Source: Elusimicrobiota bacterium (lineage in GTDB: Bacteria > CG03 > SLGR01 > JAFGSA01). From it: a stretch of DNA of 64,000 bases. This document shows, in pieces, positions 52,992 through 61,273 of the stretch. The notes under the pieces were generated by a model. That model was given only the letters and a program-made list of their open reading frames with translations, was not told the DNA's origin and did no database searches. The position numbers and the translations under genes are program-made. The stretch spans positions 1 through 64,000 of the forward strand of contig JAFGSA010000026.1 in NCBI GenBank assembly GCA_016934855.1. Direction: 5' to 3'. Each line of letters begins with the position of its first letter. The stretch's first letter is position 1.

Positions 52992-53010
52992 TACACTTTA
53001 CACTTTACAC
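52990..53010 (-). repeat. Heptad repeat array, 3 units (ATTACAC, TTTACAC x2 on + strand)
   Basis: Three adjacent 7-base units, the reverse complement of the type at 52575-52609. The start codon of the S23-type gene overlaps the first unit, so the repeat itself supplies the initiation region. Confidence 0.85.
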
Positions 53011-53028
53011 AAATATCATATAGCGCTT

Positions 53029-54153
53029 TCACGGCTCTATCTCCACCACCGTCTCAAGATGCGGCGTGTGAACGAACTGGTCCACGCCCGTTACGCTCTT
53101 TATCCGCCAGGCCGTATCGCTTCGTATATAGTCCAGGTCTTTCTTCAGGTTCCATAGGCTGCAGCTAATGTACAGAATGCGCTTTACCCTGCCGTTTCGG
53201 GCATTTATCCTGCCCAGGTGTTTCCATATGCGGTAACTCATGCCTCCGCGCGGCGGATCGAGGATCACATAATCGTAGGATCCGGCCGTACCCGACAGGA
53301 AGTTCTTCACGGTGCTCTCTATAAACCTCATGGTTCCTGGCGGGTTTATCTTTTTCAGGTTCTCGGTAGCGTTGAGGATGTTATACCTGCTGTTATCCAC
53401 CCCGGTTATATCCCTGTCGTGCCGGGACACGAAGAAAGCTATAGTACCTATCCCGGTATAAAGGTCCAGTATCCTGCCCTCGGCGATCTTCTCCTCTACC
53501 ACGCCGTACATCCTGTCGATAAGATAGGAGTTGGGCTGAAAAAAAGAGAAAGGCGATATCCTGAACGGGATATCCTTTATCTTCATCTCGATCGAGTCTT
53601 CGCCGAAAAGAATATCGAAATCTTCAGTGAGAGAAGAGTCGCCGCTCGAATGCCTCCTGGCCAGGACAGCGGAGGCTATATCAAGGCCGCTCTCTTCCAG
53701 CATCCGCGCCCATTCTTTTTCCCGGCTGAAATCATTGCCGTTCACCACAAGTATCACCATTATCCTGCCGGTGAATTTGCTTTCCCTGAGTATCAGGTAT
53801 CTCAGGACTCCTTTTTTATTCCTCCTGGAATAATAAGGTATGCCGTACCCGGAGGCGAAAGACCGGACCCTGTCCAGGAATCCCCCCACCCATTCCGAGA
53901 AAACCGGGCATTCTTTCACGTCGAATACCCTGTCGAAGCTGCCCCTCGCATGAAGACCCAGGTTCGAACCCTCGAAGGAGTATTCCATCTTGTTGCGGAA
54001 CCCCGATAACACGGGAGACCCTATGACGGGGGGATCTTCCATCCGGGAAGCCTGCGCCAGAGCGGCCTTCTTGTTATCCAGCTGTTCCATGTAAGGTATA
54101 TCCTGGAAACTGCATCCCCCGCATTCCTCAAAATGCCTGCAGATACGGCTCAA
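53029..54153 (-). CDS. TrmA/RlmCD-family RNA uracil-C5 methyltransferase
   Basis: The protein is 374 residues. The start is TTG at 54153, chosen because AAAGGAG (54166-54160) sits 6 bases upstream and the protein then opens with the Fe-S motif. That motif is 'CRHFEECGGCSFQD', with a further Cys in 'VKECPVF', binding 4Fe-4S. The SAM site is 'LDLYTGIGTIAFF', then 'LDPPRGGM' and the nucleophile motif 'YISCSLWNLKKD' (Cys near residue 330). It methylates a uridine to m5U using SAM. By the Fe-S cluster, 23S rRNA (RlmC/RlmD type) is likelier than tRNA. There is no N-terminal TRAM domain, so assignment to U1939 or U747 is not possible. Confidence 0.9.
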   Translation of the reverse strand: MSRICRHFEECGGCSFQDIPYMEQLDNKKAALAQASRMEDPPVIGSPVLSGFRNKMEYSFEGSNLGLHARGSFDRVFDVKECPVFSEWVGGFLDRVRSFASGYGIPYYSRRNKKGVLRYLILRESKFTGRIMVILVVNGNDFSREKEWARMLEESGLDIASAVLARRHSSGDSSLTEDFDILFGEDSIEMKIKDIPFRISPFSFFQPNSYLIDRMYGVVEEKIAEGRILDLYTGIGTIAFFVSRHDRDITGVDNSRYNILNATENLKKINPPGTMRFIESTVKNFLSGTAGSYDYVILDPPRGGMSYRIWKHLGRINARNGRVKRILYISCSLWNLKKDLDYIRSDTAWRIKSVTGVDQFVHTPHLETVVEIEP

Positions 54154-54166
54154 GATAAACTCCTTT

Positions 54167-54201
54167 GTGTAAAGTGTAATGTGTAATGTGAAAAGTTAAA
54201 A
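54167..54201 (+). repeat. Heptad repeat array, 5 units (GTGTAAA, GTGTAAT x2, two decayed)
   Basis: Five adjacent 7-base units, the last two diverged (GTGAAAA, GTTAAAA). The array directly abuts the SD of the RNA methyltransferase gene and would be in its mRNA leader. Confidence 0.8.
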
Positions 54202-54285
54202 CAGAGATAAGATATTATCCCATTCCCATATAATTGAAGTTTCACATACCATATTTTTGCTGCAGTATCTATCTGTAAATCATTA

Positions 54286-54313
54286 TTTATATATTCTAAA
54301 TTAATCATATCAA
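54286..54313 (-). promoter_or_regulatory. Candidate sigma-70-like promoter for the RNA methyltransferase gene
   Basis: On the minus strand TTGATA (54313-54308) and TATAAA (54291-54286) are separated by 16 bases in an AT-rich gap. Transcription would give a leader of about 125 bases containing the heptad array. Confidence 0.35.
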
Positions 54314-54334
54314 TCTATTTTCGCGTTATTTTTC

Positions 54335-54362
54335 ATCACACATTTCACGTTTCACATTGCAC
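54335..54362 (-). repeat. Heptad repeat array, 4 units (ATCACAC, ATTTCAC, GTTTCAC, ATTGCAC)
   Basis: Four in-phase, diverged 7-base units lie just after the O-antigen-ligase/TPR gene. They are inverted relative to the array at 54167-54201 across a 133-base AT-rich spacer that holds a candidate promoter. Confidence 0.65.
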
Positions 54363-54366
54363 AATC

Positions 54367-56097
54367 TTACTGTACCATCTTCTCGAGCATCGTCTTCGCC
54401 TTGTAATTATCCGGGTTCTGTTTCAGCACTATGGTGAATTCCGCGGAAGCTTCCTTGAGCCTTCCCTGATGATAGAATATGTATCCCAGATTGAAATGCG
54501 CGTCCGTGAGGTTCGGATTTATGTTTATGGCCTTTATATAGTAATTCGCGGCCTTTCCCCTCTCCCCAAGGGTAAAATAGATGTTCCCCAGGTTGTTATA
54601 CGCCCCGGCCAGGCGGTCGTCGAGTTCTACGGCTCTCTCGAAACTGCCGATAGCTTCCTCGAATTCCCTGTCCTTAGCCTGTACCCATCCCAGCTTATAA
54701 TACACCATTGCGTTATCCGTGCCCTTCTCTATTATCCCGGAAAGTTCGTCCTTACTGTATTCCCTTTCGGTATCGAAGAAATCCACTTCGCCCGCCAGCC
54801 GCCTGTGGGATATCAGCGGGTCCACCGCTTTCCTTCCCCAGAAACCGATAAACAGCAGAACCGCAAGCATAAGCGGTATCCTTTTTTTAACGGACGGACG
54901 ATACCCTGCAAGTGCGTCGTCAAACCCGTTCATCGATATACCCATGAGTAAAAAAACCCAGATACTGGATACCGAGAACCTCATATTCACGGAAACAAAA
55001 CTGTGAAGAAGGACTGCCGTGACGCCGAACAGGGCACCCTCCCTGATCCAGCCGCTGTCTCTCCGCCTCATACCCGCGGCGTAAACCATTACTATAAGCC
55101 AGGCGTACAGTCCGAATCCCGCAATTCCGGTCTCGGAAAGTATCTCGAGGAACTCGTTATGCGCGTAATTGACGATGAATTTGCCCGGGGGCAGAATCTT
55201 TTTCAATTCTTCCGAAGCATACGAGGGAAATTCATTGTGGAACTGACCTATTCCTACCCCCAGCACGGGATTGGAAACCGCCATTCTGAGCGTATCTCTC
55301 CATATAAGCAGCCTCTGCGTCTGCCTGGTCAATTTATCCGCATTTACGGCCGTAAAAATTACAATGAGGAATAAAAATGCTATTACGACCTTCCTGCTTG
55401 GCCTTTCCTTCCTGAGCACGAAATACCACAGCGCGGACGCTCCCGCCAGTCCCAGCCAGGCGCCCCTGGTCTGGGTAAAATACATGGCCAGTATCATCAG
55501 GACCAGGCTTGCGGATATCCATATCTTCTTTTTTTCGATCAGAGCAGTTAGCCCCAGGGGTATGGTCCCGGCGAGGAACGACGCCAGAAAATTCGGGTTG
55601 CCGAAAGTGGCGTATACCCTCTGCAGCCTGGGCACACGGATGATCCATACCCCTCCGTACTTCTGCAATACCGCGTACAGGCTGATGAGCCCCGCCGCGA
55701 TAAGCAGTGTATTGAAGATATTTTCCCTATATCCGCACGGGAGTATCCTGTAAGCCGCGAAAAACGCCAGGCAGCTGAAGATAATCCTCTGCCACTGGTC
55801 GAACGCCGAAGGCCTGGACCCGGGCACGAAGTAGAACAGGCTGAAAGCGGCCGCAAAGGCAAATACAGGGTAAAGGGAGCTGTCTTTCAATATTTCATAC
55901 GGATCCCCTTCTCCCCGGCATGACCACAGGCCGAAAAGCGCCAGCAGTGACAGTTCCATGCCTATCAGCTTATACCTGGTATGTTTAAGGTCCGCCAGAA
56001 AAACCAGCGAGAATATATAAGCCAGCCATACGCATACTACCGCGATCTGTGCCGCCCGGGCAGGAAGCTTTCTGTCTTTTTCTCCGGTGATTTTCAA
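54367..56097 (-). CDS. O-antigen ligase/polymerase-type (Wzy_C) membrane protein with C-terminal TPRs
   Basis: The protein is 576 residues, TTG start at 56097, 2 bases after the HtrA stop. About ten to twelve hydrophobic helices fill residues 15-430. The periplasmic-loop signature 'GVGIGQFHNEFPSY' (near 280) and 'YAHNEFLEILSETGIAG' (near 312) marks the O-antigen ligase/Wzy family, which joins glycans to lipid A or protein, or polymerises them. Residues about 450-576 form three to four tetratricopeptide repeats ('YYKLGWVQAKDREFEEAIGS', 'AYNNLGNIYFTLGERGKAA', 'AHFNLGYIFYHQGRLKEAS'). This ligase-plus-TPR layout is also found in pilin/protein O-glycosylation ligases. It is the last gene of the envelope operon. 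Confidence 0.87.
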   Translation of the reverse strand: MKITGEKDRKLPARAAQIAVVCVWLAYIFSLVFLADLKHTRYKLIGMELSLLALFGLWSCRGEGDPYEILKDSSLYPVFAFAAAFSLFYFVPGSRPSAFDQWQRIIFSCLAFFAAYRILPCGYRENIFNTLLIAAGLISLYAVLQKYGGVWIIRVPRLQRVYATFGNPNFLASFLAGTIPLGLTALIEKKKIWISASLVLMILAMYFTQTRGAWLGLAGASALWYFVLRKERPSRKVVIAFLFLIVIFTAVNADKLTRQTQRLLIWRDTLRMAVSNPVLGVGIGQFHNEFPSYASEELKKILPPGKFIVNYAHNEFLEILSETGIAGFGLYAWLIVMVYAAGMRRRDSGWIREGALFGVTAVLLHSFVSVNMRFSVSSIWVFLLMGISMNGFDDALAGYRPSVKKRIPLMLAVLLFIGFWGRKAVDPLISHRRLAGEVDFFDTEREYSKDELSGIIEKGTDNAMVYYKLGWVQAKDREFEEAIGSFERAVELDDRLAGAYNNLGNIYFTLGERGKAANYYIKAININPNLTDAHFNLGYIFYHQGRLKEASAEFTIVLKQNPDNYKAKTMLEKMVQ

Positions 56098-56099
56098 TA

Positions 56100-57626
56100 C
56101 TATTCCGCGCTCTGGTAGGATATATAAACCGATTTGCCGTCTCTTATGACATCGAATACCACGCCTTTTTTAAGATCCGCGCTGTTCATTATATCACGGA
56201 AGTCGTCTACGTTTCCTACTTTCTGCCTGTTTATCTCTACTATTATATCACCCACGCGGAGACCTATCTCATAGCATTTCTTGGAAGGGTCGAGTTCTAT
56301 CACAAGCACCCCTTCCGAAACCGGAAGATCGTATTGCCGCCTGAGTGTTTCGTCTATATTCCTGGCCTTTATGCCTTCGCAGACCGTCACGCCTTCGGCA
56401 TTTTCCTCCCTGCCTCCCGAACCGCCCTGTAAAACGGGTTCTTCGGGTATTTCCCCAAGTTCCGCAGTGAGCATTTCCTCTTTTTTGTCCCTTATCACGG
56501 TTATACTGATCTTCTCCCCCGGAACGGCGGAAGATATCTTCTTCTGAAGGCTGCGGGCGTTCTCAACGCTGCTGCCGTTGATCTTTACTATGACGTCCCC
56601 CCTTTTGAGGCCCGCCTTAAATGCCGGCGAACCGTCCATGATGCCGTTCACCAGTACTCCCTTCGTGTCTTTCAGGGCAAACTGTTCCTTCAAGGCTTCG
56701 TCCAGGTCCATTATCTCTATGCCGAGCCAGCCTCTGACCACTTTCCCGGTCTGTATGAGCTCCGTAAGTATCCTTTTGGCCTGGTTGACGGGTATCGCAA
56801 AACCCACTCCGGAGAACACGCCGGTTGGGGCGTATATCGCTGTGTTTATCCCTATAACTTCACCCTGCAGGTTCACCAGGGGGCCTCCGGAATTCCCCCT
56901 GTTTATGGCCGCGTCGGTCTGTATCAGGTCGCTGTAGGAAAGGTTTTCCACCTGCACATCCTGCCTGACCGCGCTGACTATCCCGGCCGTGAAAGTCTGC
57001 TGCAGCCCGAAAGGGCTCCCGCCCGCCAGCACCCAGTCTCCTACTTCCAGAGCATCCGAATCGCCAAGCCTGATCGCGTTGAATTTTTTCATGGATTTTA
57101 TCTTTACCACGGCCAGGTCTGTCAAAGGATCCTTGCCCACGACTTTTGCCTCGTATTGATCATCGTCATATGTCGTTATCTTTACTTCGTCCGCGTCTTT
57201 TATGACGTGATAATTTGTAATCACGTACCCGTCCGGATCCACGATGAACCCCGACCCGGTCCCCTCGTACCTGTATTTTTCCGTCTCGGGCTGGGCGCGT
57301 TTTCTCCTTCCGGGGCTACCGAAATACTCGTTGAAGAAATCTTCGAACGGATCCCCGAAATAAAAGTTGTAGAACGGCGTCTGCACTTCCACGATGTGGA
57401 CGGCGGAGATATTGACCAGGGCGGGCTTCACGGTCTTTATGACATCCGGGAAAAGTCTTCCCGGCAAAGCGGTACCGCTCTGCATCTGAGTGTATGCGCC
57501 CGCGCCGGGCACATTTTTCCCCGCAGTCCCCTTGCCGGAAAAATCGAACATATCCCTGGTATAATGCCCCAGTACCAGGCCGCCAGTCAGTATCAATAAC
57601 ACTATAAAAAGGTTCTTCTTATCCAT
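56100..57626 (-). CDS. HtrA/DegP-type periplasmic serine protease with two PDZ domains
   Basis: The protein is 508 residues, ATG at 57626 with a GAGG element about 11 bases upstream. An N-terminal signal anchor (LFIVLLILTGGLVL) is followed by a trypsin-like domain. Its catalytic triad is His140 ('TNYHVI'), Asp170 ('PLTDLAVV') and Ser246 ('RGNSGGPL'). Two PDZ domains follow, about residues 295-390 and 415-508 ('PAFKAGLKRGDVIVKING', 'CYEIGLRVGDIIVEIN'). The length and two PDZ domains match DegP/DegQ. It degrades or refolds misfolded envelope proteins, and export of a megadalton protein would make such a protease useful (inference). It sits between a lipoprotein gene and the glycan ligase. Confidence 0.95.
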   Translation of the reverse strand: MDKKNLFIVLLILTGGLVLGHYTRDMFDFSGKGTAGKNVPGAGAYTQMQSGTALPGRLFPDVIKTVKPALVNISAVHIVEVQTPFYNFYFGDPFEDFFNEYFGSPGRRKRAQPETEKYRYEGTGSGFIVDPDGYVITNYHVIKDADEVKITTYDDDQYEAKVVGKDPLTDLAVVKIKSMKKFNAIRLGDSDALEVGDWVLAGGSPFGLQQTFTAGIVSAVRQDVQVENLSYSDLIQTDAAINRGNSGGPLVNLQGEVIGINTAIYAPTGVFSGVGFAIPVNQAKRILTELIQTGKVVRGWLGIEIMDLDEALKEQFALKDTKGVLVNGIMDGSPAFKAGLKRGDVIVKINGSSVENARSLQKKISSAVPGEKISITVIRDKKEEMLTAELGEIPEEPVLQGGSGGREENAEGVTVCEGIKARNIDETLRRQYDLPVSEGVLVIELDPSKKCYEIGLRVGDIIVEINRQKVGNVDDFRDIMNSADLKKGVVFDVIRDGKSVYISYQSAE

Positions 57627-57676
57627 CGTGTTTTTATCCTCGCTTTTTTATCGTTTTAATGACGCAGCATCAGGAT

Positions 57677-57703
57677 GCAGGATGAAAAATATGACGATCC
57701 TGC
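57677..57703 (-). other. Stem-loop in the gap between lipoprotein gene and htrA
   Basis: Seven-base perfect stem GCAGGAT / ATCCTGC with a 13-base loop in a 103-base gap. No U tract follows, so it is not a convincing terminator. It could be an mRNA-stability element or chance. Confidence 0.25.
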
Positions 57704-57729
57704 CGGATGCCGAAAACCGGACGTTTACC

Positions 57730-60294
57730 TTACTTCTTTCTCAAAGCCGGGAGCTCCACGGCCTTGCCGTTTCTGTTAGCGCCCAGGATTTTCCGCTGCT
57801 GATACCCGGGAGGAAGGATGGCATCTATGATATTCGTATCGGATTCGTATTTTCTGCCCCGGAATTCATCCGCCTCGTTTTCAGACTTGCGGATGTTTAT
57901 GACGTTTCCCCGGTCATTGCCCGCCATGAGCACGGGGATCACTCCCCAGTTGTCTATGGAAGCAGGTATAAGTTCGTCCGGGACAAATATGTTTATGGTC
58001 TTGTCCCAGGGGCTTACGCTTATCTCGGGTTCGCCTATCTTCCTGCCCGCGGTATTGTAAATGCTCTTCCCCCACCCGTTTACGGTTATGCAGTATTCCC
58101 AGGCATCCTCGGGCACGGTATATGCTTTTCTCCCGTCGAGCAGATTAGTATTTCCCAGGCCCGGCCGGCCGTTGATATCGATGTATATGTCTATAACCTG
58201 CAGACTGAATCCCTCAGGCGCCGCATAATAATTTTCCAGGTAAGACAATTCGAGAGTTATCACTTTCTCGTCATGTCTCTTATCCACTTCTATCCTCCTC
58301 AGATCGAAATTACTGTTAATGTCACCGGTGGAATTAAAGCAGACATAGTCTCCGGGACCGTAATTGTCCCCGGCCGGATCGATATAGGATAATTCCCCCC
58401 TCGATACTTTGAAATCCGGCGCGGTCAGCGTAAAGAAGTTGTCTTTCGGATATATCTCCCCGTCCGCGTAGACTTTCTGATATATTTTCTTCCTGGGCTG
58501 CGCAGAAAGGTACTTGAAAGGCAGCGTAAATTCCACTATGCTGCTGGAATACCCCACATCGTAGTTTCCGGTGAGGGTTTCCCATTCTTCGTTACCGTTG
58601 GTCCTGTATATAACCGTTTTTTCCGGCACGTCCCTTCTCCAGTTCACTTCAAGGTACAGCGGAAAATCCTGGATATTGCCTATCTCGGGCCCCAGGCCGC
58701 GGGGCGCAAGAGATGCAGACCCTACGTTCATATGACCCACGATCACTCCGGCGGAGCTCACATCACCCGGTATTTTCACAAGATAATATATATTGTCCTT
58801 GTCGAAACCGCACCTGAACTCCCTCACAAGACCGTCCTTGATGCGGACCCGGTAAGACCCGTTCCACTCCCCCGGACCGGCTATGCCGTCGCATTTAACT
58901 TTAAGCATCGAGCCTATATCAGAATCGGGCAGATACGCATCGGATTCCACCACGGGAATGAAAAGCTCAAGAGGAGGAGATATACCTATCTTCCTGTATA
59001 TCTCTATGAGCGATCTCCTGAAAAGCCTTTCGTACTCCGGGTTGTCTATTTCTTCGTATATCCTGCCGGACTCCGCTACGAGCAGCCGGTTCTTGATGTC
59101 CATGAGCACATCAAGGCTGGCGCGGCCGGAGTTCCTGTATTCATATTCCATGATCCGGGCGTCCCCGATAAGACGCTTTATCTTCGCGAAAGTACCGTCG
59201 TCAGGCATCCCGGCGCACCTGTACGTAGATGAACTCAGCCTGTGAACAGGCGCATCATCCCCTGATATCCGCCTTACGACATCCTCGAACCCCAGGAACG
59301 TAAGGCTCCTGCTTTCCAGTATCTCGGCAGCATGCCTGTATCCTGACATGAGTATTCCCGGCATCTTCTCGTCGTATTTTATCCGTTTCTCCAGGTACTC
59401 GGAAAATTCTCCGGCATCCGGGTCGCCGAAGAAAAAACTGTCTGAATATAATACCTGGGGAACAGTGAGGGAATACCCGGCCTGGCAGGTAGATACAGCG
59501 ACCACCCATTTTATGTTAGTTTTTTCCAGTTCTTTTATCGCGCTTTCCGTAAGGTAACCGCCGCGGGGAATGAATCCATCGGGAAACTGACCCCGCCACC
59601 TCTTGTAGTTCACCATGCTCTCCAGTATCTGCACTTTGGTCCTGTCTTCGTCGAGAAGAGTAAGATACGCATCGCTAAGTGAGGTCGTCGCTTCCCCTAT
59701 ATTTTCCATATCGAGCACCATTTTAAGCAGGGTACTGAAATCCGATATCTTTATCTTCACGAAATCGAGCAGTTCTTTCCTTTCTTCGGGCGTATAGTCC
59801 CTGTTTTCCAGGTATTTCTTAACGAACGAATGCTCCGAGAGGTCCTCTCCCAGGTATCCCAGGAGCTCTTTTACCTGGGCATTGATAAGAGCCGCCGGAG
59901 CGGTGCCGGTGCCGTATTTGTCAGCCAGGTACTTTTTCTGCGGCTGTTTGAGTTTACCGACAGGCATTTCCACTGTATCTTCGAGCTTTATTTCCTCAGC
60001 CGAAAGAGATGCAAGCCTTTTTATTATATTACCGGATACGCTTATGACCATGGGGACCGAAGGGTATTCATCCTTTATCTTTATCAGGAAGTCTCTCCAG
60101 TCGCCTATAGTGTTACGGCAGAATCTCTCCTGTGATTCATCTATCTCCGGATAGTCTATTCTGGCTATGAGCAGTACATCCTGCTTCTTCCAGCCCGTGG
60201 AATCTATGGTCGGTTCCACTTCTACCCTGCTTTTTCCGCAGCCCGCCATGATAAAAAGCAGGACTGCTGCCAGATAAAGCCTGCTGTTTCTCAT
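57730..60294 (-). CDS. Lipoprotein with degenerate GH57-like domain and glucodextranase-C-type module
   Basis: The protein is 854 residues, with ATG at 60294 overlapping the PEGA stop as ATGA. The signal peptide ends in a lipobox with Cys19 (FIMAGC). Residues about 35-460 resemble GH57 glycosidases in layout: a long helical insert, then 'FIPRGGYLTESAIKELEKTN' where GH57 enzymes carry the nucleophile region, and 'SGYRHAAEILESRSLTFLGF' near the second carboxylate region. Key motifs are degenerate, so activity is uncertain. Residues about 635-810 ('DPAGDNYGPGDYVCF', 'DIYIDINGRPGLG', 'DNWGVIPVLMAGND') match the C-terminal module of glucodextranase and related secreted amylases, which binds carbohydrate or cell surface. 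I infer an envelope glycan-processing or glycan-binding protein. Confidence 0.75.
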   Translation of the reverse strand: MRNSRLYLAAVLLFIMAGCGKSRVEVEPTIDSTGWKKQDVLLIARIDYPEIDESQERFCRNTIGDWRDFLIKIKDEYPSVPMVISVSGNIIKRLASLSAEEIKLEDTVEMPVGKLKQPQKKYLADKYGTGTAPAALINAQVKELLGYLGEDLSEHSFVKKYLENRDYTPEERKELLDFVKIKISDFSTLLKMVLDMENIGEATTSLSDAYLTLLDEDRTKVQILESMVNYKRWRGQFPDGFIPRGGYLTESAIKELEKTNIKWVVAVSTCQAGYSLTVPQVLYSDSFFFGDPDAGEFSEYLEKRIKYDEKMPGILMSGYRHAAEILESRSLTFLGFEDVVRRISGDDAPVHRLSSSTYRCAGMPDDGTFAKIKRLIGDARIMEYEYRNSGRASLDVLMDIKNRLLVAESGRIYEEIDNPEYERLFRRSLIEIYRKIGISPPLELFIPVVESDAYLPDSDIGSMLKVKCDGIAGPGEWNGSYRVRIKDGLVREFRCGFDKDNIYYLVKIPGDVSSAGVIVGHMNVGSASLAPRGLGPEIGNIQDFPLYLEVNWRRDVPEKTVIYRTNGNEEWETLTGNYDVGYSSSIVEFTLPFKYLSAQPRKKIYQKVYADGEIYPKDNFFTLTAPDFKVSRGELSYIDPAGDNYGPGDYVCFNSTGDINSNFDLRRIEVDKRHDEKVITLELSYLENYYAAPEGFSLQVIDIYIDINGRPGLGNTNLLDGRKAYTVPEDAWEYCITVNGWGKSIYNTAGRKIGEPEISVSPWDKTINIFVPDELIPASIDNWGVIPVLMAGNDRGNVINIRKSENEADEFRGRKYESDTNIIDAILPPGYQQRKILGANRNGKAVELPALRKK

Positions 60295-60668
60295 TTCCCG
60301 GAACCTTCCAGCTTTATCTCAAAATCCCTCTCATCCCCCGGGGCAAGCTTGATGTCATTCTGCCACTTTTCGTAACCTTGTTTTATGACAGTGAGCCTGT
60401 ATTCACTTTTTGAATCGACAGAGGTTACCTTGAACTCTATGGGGGTCATCCCCCTGAAATAACCGTCAATGAATACTTTCGCGCCGTCGGGTACTGTCTT
60501 TACCTCGACACTCGCCGATATTTCCCGGGAAACGGCCGGTTTTGCCGGATCCGGCGTTACAGGCGAACCGGCACCTCCGGAAGACAGGTAATATACGAGG
60601 GACCCTCCGGACAACACGAGAAGAAGCGCGTTTATGCCTATAATTGTATAAAGGACCGGCTTATTCAT
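60291..60668 (-). CDS. Membrane-anchored PEGA-domain protein
   Basis: The protein is 125 residues from the ATG at 60668, which overlaps the end of the coiled-coil gene by 8 bases. Upstream in-frame codons to 60725 would add a charged tail before the anchor and were excluded. A single transmembrane anchor near the N-terminus (LYTIIGINALLLVLSGGSLV) is followed by a Gly/Pro-rich linker. The PEGA domain then shows 'VKTVPDGAKVFIDGYFRGMTP' and 'YRLTVIKQGYEKWQ'. PEGA domains are small surface or periplasmic beta modules, often attached to envelope and S-layer proteins. It is co-translated with the GH57-like lipoprotein. Confidence 0.88.
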   Translation of the reverse strand: MNKPVLYTIIGINALLLVLSGGSLVYYLSSGGAGSPVTPDPAKPAVSREISASVEVKTVPDGAKVFIDGYFRGMTPIEFKVTSVDSKSEYRLTVIKQGYEKWQNDIKLAPGDERDFEIKLEGSGK

Positions 60669-61188
60669 CCTGCTGACTATCCTGTTTCTCTCCGGCCAGT
60701 TCGTTGAGGTTCTCGTGGATGGCATCCAGTATCTCCTTGAGTTTTCCTATCAGTACGTGCTCGTCGTCGCTTATCTCCTGCCCGGACTGGCGCAAAGCTT
60801 CTATTTCATGAAGATAATCTTTTATAATAGACAGCCCCTTGTTGTCCCAGCTCTTTATTATCTCCACCAGTTCCCCCCTGTCCTCCGGCATGAGAACCGA
60901 TGCAGGAACCGGGGTCTCCTTCAGCCCGATCAGGACGCGCTCCATCTCCTTAAGTTTATCGAGAACGCCCCATAGCTGGTCTTCCAGCTTGGACAGCTTG
61001 TCGGTCTCCGCCTCAAGTCTTTCCTTCAGGATATCCAGGGCTCCGGTATCTATGCTGATATCTGCCGGCAAGCCCGAGGCCCTTTCCGGGCCTTTCCATA
61101 ACAAATACCATAAATACCCGTTTATCAGGGCGAAAAGTATGGATAATACAGCAAAAAACACCGAAGGATCCAGCTTGAATATACTCAT
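60661..61188 (-). CDS. Membrane-anchored coiled-coil protein
   Basis: The protein is 175 residues from the ATG at 61188. The start is fixed by AAGGAG (61200-61195) 6 bases upstream. After 'SIFKLDP' comes one transmembrane helix (FFAVLSILFALINGYLWYLLW). Charged heptad-patterned helices follow ('LKERLEAETDKLSKLEDQLW', 'LDKLKEMERVLIGLK', 'LKEILDAIHENLNELAGEK') that should form a coiled coil. No family is recognised. It is the first gene of the five-gene envelope operon and may be a structural or scaffolding partner of the PEGA protein. Confidence 0.78.
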   Translation of the reverse strand: MSIFKLDPSVFFAVLSILFALINGYLWYLLWKGPERASGLPADISIDTGALDILKERLEAETDKLSKLEDQLWGVLDKLKEMERVLIGLKETPVPASVLMPEDRGELVEIIKSWDNKGLSIIKDYLHEIEALRQSGQEISDDEHVLIGKLKEILDAIHENLNELAGEKQDSQQDE

Positions 61189-61237
61189 AATCAACTCCTT
61201 GAATATGCTATACAATATATATATTTCTAAATTTCAG

Positions 61238-61266
61238 ATTTTAATTAATTTTAAGGTAATTATCAA
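61238..61266 (-). promoter_or_regulatory. Sigma-70-like promoter of the envelope operon
   Basis: On the minus strand TTGATA (61266-61261), a 17-base spacer and TAAAAT (61243-61238) match 5 of 6 at each element. The surrounding gap is very AT-rich. It would drive the coiled-coil, PEGA, GH57-like, htrA and ligase genes, which are contiguous or closely spaced. Confidence 0.55.
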
Positions 61267-61273
61267 ATCCGGG

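Noticed and set aside
52575..54362. CRISPR array
   Set aside because: Repeats are 7-base tandem units without spacers, and no cas genes are present.
57627..57729. Intrinsic terminator before htrA
   Set aside because: A 7-bp stem is present (57677-57703), but it lacks a following U tract and the loop is long.
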